Assembly (NCBI RefSeq): GCF_002127585.1
Contig: NZ_NEGZ01000035.1
Coordinates: forward strand, 17,315 to 55,509
Source of the DNA: Janthinobacterium sp. GW458P
GTDB lineage: Bacteria; Pseudomonadota; Gammaproteobacteria; Burkholderiales; Burkholderiaceae_D
DNA length: 38,195 nucleotides
Direction of reading: 5' to 3'
Shown here: positions 34,833 through 38,195 of the stretch, piece by piece
Layout of the letters: every line of letters begins with the position of its first letter
Position numbering within the stretch: position 1 is the stretch's first letter
Position numbers and translations under genes: made by a program
Notes under the pieces: model-generated
What the model was told of the DNA's origin: nothing
The model's database searches: none
What the model saw: the letters and a program-made list of their open reading frames with translations, nothing else

Positions 34833-36950
34833 TTGGCAGGCAGACAGAAACGGGCATCATGGCGAAGGGCGCAGTGGCTGCTGGTATTGGCCTGCCTGCT
34901 GGCGCCTGGCGCGCGCGCCCAGGAAGACAATCTGGAACAGCGCATCGCCGCCGTGCGCGAAGATGGCCGCTTCGTGCCGGAACGCGCCCTGCTGCGCCTG
35001 CAGGAGGTGGAAACGCAGGCGCGCGGCGCGTCCCTGCTGGTACGCGCGGAATTCCTCACCCAGCTGAGCAACGCCCGCATGCGCCTGGGGCAGAACGACA
35101 TCGCCATGCAGCTGGCCGAGGAGCTGATCGCCTACGCGCGCCAGCAGAACAGCGACGTGGCGCTGGCAAAGGGCATGCTCAACAAGGCCTACATCACGTT
35201 CGCCATGAACGAGCGCCGCGCCTCGCACCTGCTGGCCTTTGAAGCGGAACGCATCGCCAACCGCACGGAGGACCTGCCCGTGCGCGTGCAGGCCACCATC
35301 AGCGCGGGGCAATCCTGGGCCGAGGAAGGCAATTTCCCGTTTGCGTTGTCCAAGCTGCAGGCGGCCGTCGACCTGGCGCGCCAGAGCAATTCCCCCTCCA
35401 GCCTGGCCGCCGCCCTGAATGCCCTTACCCAGCTGTACACGCAGATGCGCGAATACGACAAGGGCTTCGAGGTGCTCGACGAGTTGCTGGCCGTCTCCGC
35501 GACGCTGGAGTCGCCGGGCCGCATGGCGCAGGCCAAGAATACGGAATACGGCCTGGCGCTCGACGCGCAGCAGCCGCAGCGGGGCCAGCGCGCCCTGCTG
35601 GCGGCGCTGGCGCTGGAGCGCCAGCTGGGCGCGCGCGGCATGGTGGCCACCACCCTGGTCAACCTGTCGGACAGCTATCTGAAACAGGGCGACTATGCGC
35701 GCACCCTGCGCTACGCGAATGAAGCCATCACGGCGGCGCGCCTGGTCAACAACGCGCAGGTGGAGGCGACGGCGCGCCTGAACATCGGCCAGGCGCTGAT
35801 CGGCCAGGGACGGCTGCAGGAAGGCAAGCAAAGCGTGGCCACGGGTCTCGATTACTACGAGCGCACTGCCAACCAGCCGGATATGCAGGCCGTGCTGCTG
35901 GAATACGGCCTGGCGCTGGAAAAGGCGGGCGACCTGCGCGGCGCCGTGACGGCCTACCACCGCGAACGGGGCATTTCCAACCAGCTGTTCGAGAAGCAGC
36001 GGCAAAAGGCCGTGTATGAATTGCAGGAAAAGTATGAGGCGGAAAAGAAACAGCGGCAGATCGAGCTGCTGAGCCGCGAGAATCAGCTCAAGAGCACGGA
36101 GATCGACAACCGCCGCCTGCAGCAGCGCGTGTGGTGGCTGCTGGCGCTGGTGCTGGCCATGGGCTCGGCCATCGTCGGCTTGCTGTATCGCAAAGTGCGC
36201 CATGCCAACGTGCAACTGAAGGTGAAGAACCAGGAACTCAAGCGCCAGAGTTCGCGCGACCCCCTGACGGCCCTGTACAACCGCAGGCATTTCCAGGAAT
36301 TCATGCGCAGCCATGCGGGCAAGCCCGTGCATCCCCCGGCCGGGAGCGAGGTGGTGGGCGCCCTGTTCCTGCTCGACGTCGACCATTTCAAGCATATCAA
36401 TGACCGTTACGGCCATGCGGCGGGCGACCTGGTACTGACGACGATCGCCGAAACCTTGCACGACGTGTTGCGCGAAACAGACATGATCGTGCGCTGGGGC
36501 GGCGAGGAATTCCTCGCCTTCCTGCCAGCCGTCGCGCGCGACGGGCTCGACGACATCGCCTTGCGCATCCTCAATGGCGTGGCCGCGCAAAGCATTGCCT
36601 ACCAGGGACAAGCCATCGGCGTGCACGTCTCCGTCGGCTTCGCGCCGTATCCGCTGGCGCCGCTGGGCCTGCCTCTGACGTGGGAGCGCAGCGTCAACCT
36701 GATCGACATGGCGCTGTACCTGGCCAAGGCGCACGGACGCAACCGGGCCTATGGCTTGCGCGGCTTCCGGCATGTGGAACGCACGACCCTCGAAGCGGTG
36801 GAGCAGGACCTGGAGCGGGCGTGGCGCGACGGCTATGTCGACTTGAGCGTGGTACTGGGTGCGGCCGATGGGAAGGGCCATGCGGGGAGCGCGCCGGCAG
36901 CGGCGGCAGATGGCGCCAAGGGCGCCTGCGGTACGGCCACCGCCAGCTGA
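34833..36950 (+). CDS. TPR-containing diguanylate cyclase
   Basis: Protein of 705 residues making c-di-GMP from GTP. A signal peptide (about 1-30, ending APGARAQ) is followed by a periplasmic region of tetratricopeptide-like helical repeats (about 35-380, including AAALNALTQLYTQMREYDKGFEVLDEL in part). Then come a coiled coil (EKYEAEKKQRQIELLSREN), one membrane helix at about 433-453 and a C-terminal GGDEF domain. It has DPLTALYNRRHF, LLDVDHFKHIND, an inhibitory RETD at 547-550 and the active site GGEEF at 556-560. All catalytic parts look intact. I chose the TTG at 34833: a -10 TATAAT at 34790-34795 lies upstream of it, and the earlier in-frame TTG at 34779 would precede that promoter. The C-terminal 60 residues beyond the GGDEF are Ala/Gly-rich. 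Confidence 0.9.
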   Translation: MAGRQKRASWRRAQWLLVLACLLAPGARAQEDNLEQRIAAVREDGRFVPERALLRLQEVETQARGASLLVRAEFLTQLSNARMRLGQNDIAMQLAEELIAYARQQNSDVALAKGMLNKAYITFAMNERRASHLLAFEAERIANRTEDLPVRVQATISAGQSWAEEGNFPFALSKLQAAVDLARQSNSPSSLAAALNALTQLYTQMREYDKGFEVLDELLAVSATLESPGRMAQAKNTEYGLALDAQQPQRGQRALLAALALERQLGARGMVATTLVNLSDSYLKQGDYARTLRYANEAITAARLVNNAQVEATARLNIGQALIGQGRLQEGKQSVATGLDYYERTANQPDMQAVLLEYGLALEKAGDLRGAVTAYHRERGISNQLFEKQRQKAVYELQEKYEAEKKQRQIELLSRENQLKSTEIDNRRLQQRVWWLLALVLAMGSAIVGLLYRKVRHANVQLKVKNQELKRQSSRDPLTALYNRRHFQEFMRSHAGKPVHPPAGSEVVGALFLLDVDHFKHINDRYGHAAGDLVLTTIAETLHDVLRETDMIVRWGGEEFLAFLPAVARDGLDDIALRILNGVAAQSIAYQGQAIGVHVSVGFAPYPLAPLGLPLTWERSVNLIDMALYLAKAHGRNRAYGLRGFRHVERTTLEAVEQDLERAWRDGYVDLSVVLGAADGKGHAGSAPAAAADGAKGACGTATAS

Positions 36951-36980
36951 CAGAGCGCGCATGTCGCCGGCGGCGGCGGG

Positions 36981-37003
36981 ACGGGCCGGCGAAACCGGCC
37001 CGT
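36981..37003. terminator. GC-rich hairpin between convergent genes
   Basis: ACGGGCCGG (36981-36989) and CCGGCCCGT (36995-37003) form a perfect 9-bp stem with a CGAAA loop, between the stops at 36950 and 37020. No T-run follows on either strand, but the position suits a shared terminator. Confidence 0.6.
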
Positions 37004-37019
37004 GCCTGTATCGCGGTGA

Positions 37020-37349
37020 TTACTTGTGCGCGGCGTCCTGCATCTTTTCGCCCGCTTTTTCCACTTTTTTACCGACCGCATCGGCCGCTTCGCTCATTTT
37101 CTTGTCGGCGTCAGCGGCAACCTGGTCCATCTTGGCACCCGTGTCGGCAGCAGCCTTGCTCATGGCATCGTCGGCCTTGGTCGCGGCGGCCTTGATGTCG
37201 GCTTCAGCCTTGGCGGCAGCCGCATCGATCTTCTGGCCCGCCTGTTCCGCAGGACCGGCGGCGACATCGCTCTTCTTCTGGCAGGCAGCCAGTGCCACGA
37301 CCATCATCCCGGCGGCGCACACAGTCACCCAATTTTTGCTTACTTTCAT
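37020..37349 (-). CDS. Small lipoprotein with LEA-like helical repeats
   Basis: Predicted lipoprotein of 109 residues. The signal peptide ends in the lipobox LAAC (VVALAACQKK), so Cys23 should be lipidated. The rest is almost entirely Ala, Lys, Asp, Glu and Met in amphipathic 11-residue-like repeats (AAAKAEADIKAAATKADDAM, then KMSEAADAVGKKVEKAGEKM), with no aromatic residues or extra cysteine. Such repeats recall LEA group 3 or apolipoprotein-like helices, which coat membranes or protect against drying. I infer an envelope stress or structural role. The ATG at 37349 has AGGGA upstream. An in-frame ATG five codons earlier is less likely. It stands alone. Confidence 0.8.
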   Translation of the reverse strand: MKVSKNWVTVCAAGMMVVALAACQKKSDVAAGPAEQAGQKIDAAAAKAEADIKAAATKADDAMSKAAADTGAKMDQVAADADKKMSEAADAVGKKVEKAGEKMQDAAHK

Positions 37350-37522
37350 GATATTCCCTTTCATTGTTATCAAAAGACACAGATCAGTTCGCAATATACA
37401 CCTGCCTAAAATTTTCCAGCGTGCGCTAACGCACATAAAAACAGGCTTTTGTGGCGTAGTTGTAAGCAATAGTATCTTGACATCGTCATGGCGCCTTTCA
37501 CGGTGGCCAATGTTGCTGTACG

Positions 37523-38195
37523 CTACTGGCCCGGCGCGGCGTCGAGCAGCGAACGTTCGAGCAATTGCGACAACGCCGCGCGCAGCGCCTGCGTACGCGC
37601 CGCCAGTTCCGGCCGCTTGTAGCGCTCGGCGGCGATCAGGTTGCTTTCCAGGCAGATACGCTCCCCCTTGGCCAGGCAAGCGTCGGCAGCGTCGAGCCGG
37701 GCGCCCGCTTGCGCCACTTTCACCCTGGCATCGAGTTCCAGGCTGTCCGCGTCGTCGCCCCAGCGCTTGACGTGCGCGGCCAGGCGCGTGGCGGCCAGGT
37801 CAGGCTCACCCGCGTCGAGCGCCTGGTTGACGCTGCCTTGCAGCGCCAGCCAGGCCTGCGCCCGCTGCTGTTGCCGCTCGCACGCGGCGGCGGATTTGGT
37901 AATGTTCGCCTGCAAGCGTTTGATCTGCGCGGCGGGCGCCCTGGCGCTTTTCAGCACGGCCAGCGCGCTGCGCGCCCCGTCCAGGTCGCATTGCGCCGCC
38001 AGCGCAGTGGCGGCCTCGACCTGTTCCGCCACGCTGGCCGGCTTATCGGCCGGCTTGTTATAAAACCAGATGCCGGTCAGCACCACGGCCGCGGCGATCC
38101 ACGTGCGCAAGCGCACGGGCGGACGCGGCGGCGGCACCGAGCCCCTGACGGCCGGCTTCGCGGGCGGCGCCTTGGCTGGCGCTGGCGGCGGCGCG
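37523..38195 (-). CDS. Membrane protein, C-terminal part, runs off the window
   Basis: The frame is open from the TGA-type stop at 37523 to the right edge, so the start lies outside the window; a GTG at 38137 is probably internal. The visible part begins with a Pro/Ala/Lys-rich linker (PPPAPAKAPPAKPAVRGS), followed by one membrane helix (TWIAAAVVLTGIWFY) and about 165 helical residues. That last region has three or four Cys (AAQCDLDGA, AACERQQ, ADACLAKGERICLES) and resembles TPR-like helices. A cytoplasmic domain, a proline-rich linker and a single C-terminal helix before a periplasmic domain is an arrangement seen in some bacterial Ser/Thr kinases and secretion proteins, but nothing here proves either. 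Function not assigned. Confidence 0.65.
   Translation of the reverse strand, partial: APPPAPAKAPPAKPAVRGSVPPPRPPVRLRTWIAAAVVLTGIWFYNKPADKPASVAEQVEAATALAAQCDLDGARSALAVLKSARAPAAQIKRLQANITKSAAACERQQQRAQAWLALQGSVNQALDAGEPDLAATRLAAHVKRWGDDADSLELDARVKVAQAGARLDAADACLAKGERICLESNLIAAERYKRPELAARTQALRAALSQLLERSLLDAAPGQ

Noticed and set aside
37421..37434. Small palindrome GTGCG-CTAA-CGCAC upstream of the lipoprotein gene
   Set aside because: Only a 5-bp stem, no T-run and no recognised operator; common by chance in GC-rich DNA.

Overview
The window is GC-rich, densely coded chromosomal DNA from a betaproteobacterium, most likely an Oxalobacteraceae member of the Janthinobacterium/Massilia type. The pointers are a CIRCE-controlled groES-groEL pair, a phasin (polyhydroxyalkanoate granule protein), FecI/FecR/TonB-receptor iron genes, and several methyl-accepting chemotaxis and GGDEF proteins. 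The genus is inferred from gene content, not from a marker search. I see no rRNA, tRNA, insertion sequence, prophage or CRISPR array.

Layout. 1-3560: an exported two-repeat cysteine protein (minus strand), then groES-groEL behind a promoter carrying a perfect CIRCE, a long structured leader and a strong terminator. 3560-6620: a small membrane-anchored protein, then a PadR regulator and MFS exporter in one operon, facing a GNAT acetyltransferase across a perfect 11-7-11 operator. 6700-9962: a POT-family peptide transporter converging on a phosphoglucomutase. 10071-20136: a ten-kilobase iron block of fecI, fecR, two TonB-dependent receptors with STN domains, then (behind a second Fur-type promoter) DUF4198, DUF3649, PepSY-TM and DUF3325 genes. 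20138-23743: a GGDEF/EAL protein and a chemoreceptor. 23964-27953: xylulokinase, two GNATs and a cytosine deaminase, all on the minus strand. 28338-32894: a phasin with a histone-like tail and a heterodimeric MdlA/MdlB-type ABC exporter. 33021-38195: a second chemoreceptor, a TPR-GGDEF diguanylate cyclase, a helical-repeat lipoprotein and the C-terminal part of a membrane protein that runs off the window.

How the genes work together. In the iron block, iron starvation should lift Fur repression of fecI-fecR. A ligand-loaded STN receptor would then signal through FecR to FecI, which would transcribe the receptor genes. The PepSY/DUF cluster downstream would process the imported ferric ligand at the inner membrane. 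The two receptors share a nearly identical 209-bp stretch (8 mismatches by my count) covering signal peptide and STN domain, so both may address the same FecR. Two GGDEF proteins, one with a catalytically ruined EAL domain, and two chemoreceptors suggest investment in motility and surface-attachment control.

The best candidates for something undescribed are the DUF4198-DUF3649-PepSY-DUF3325 module with its 270-nt leader, the duplicated receptor N-termini, the EAL domain lacking six expected active-site residues, and the two-repeat surface-antigen-like protein.
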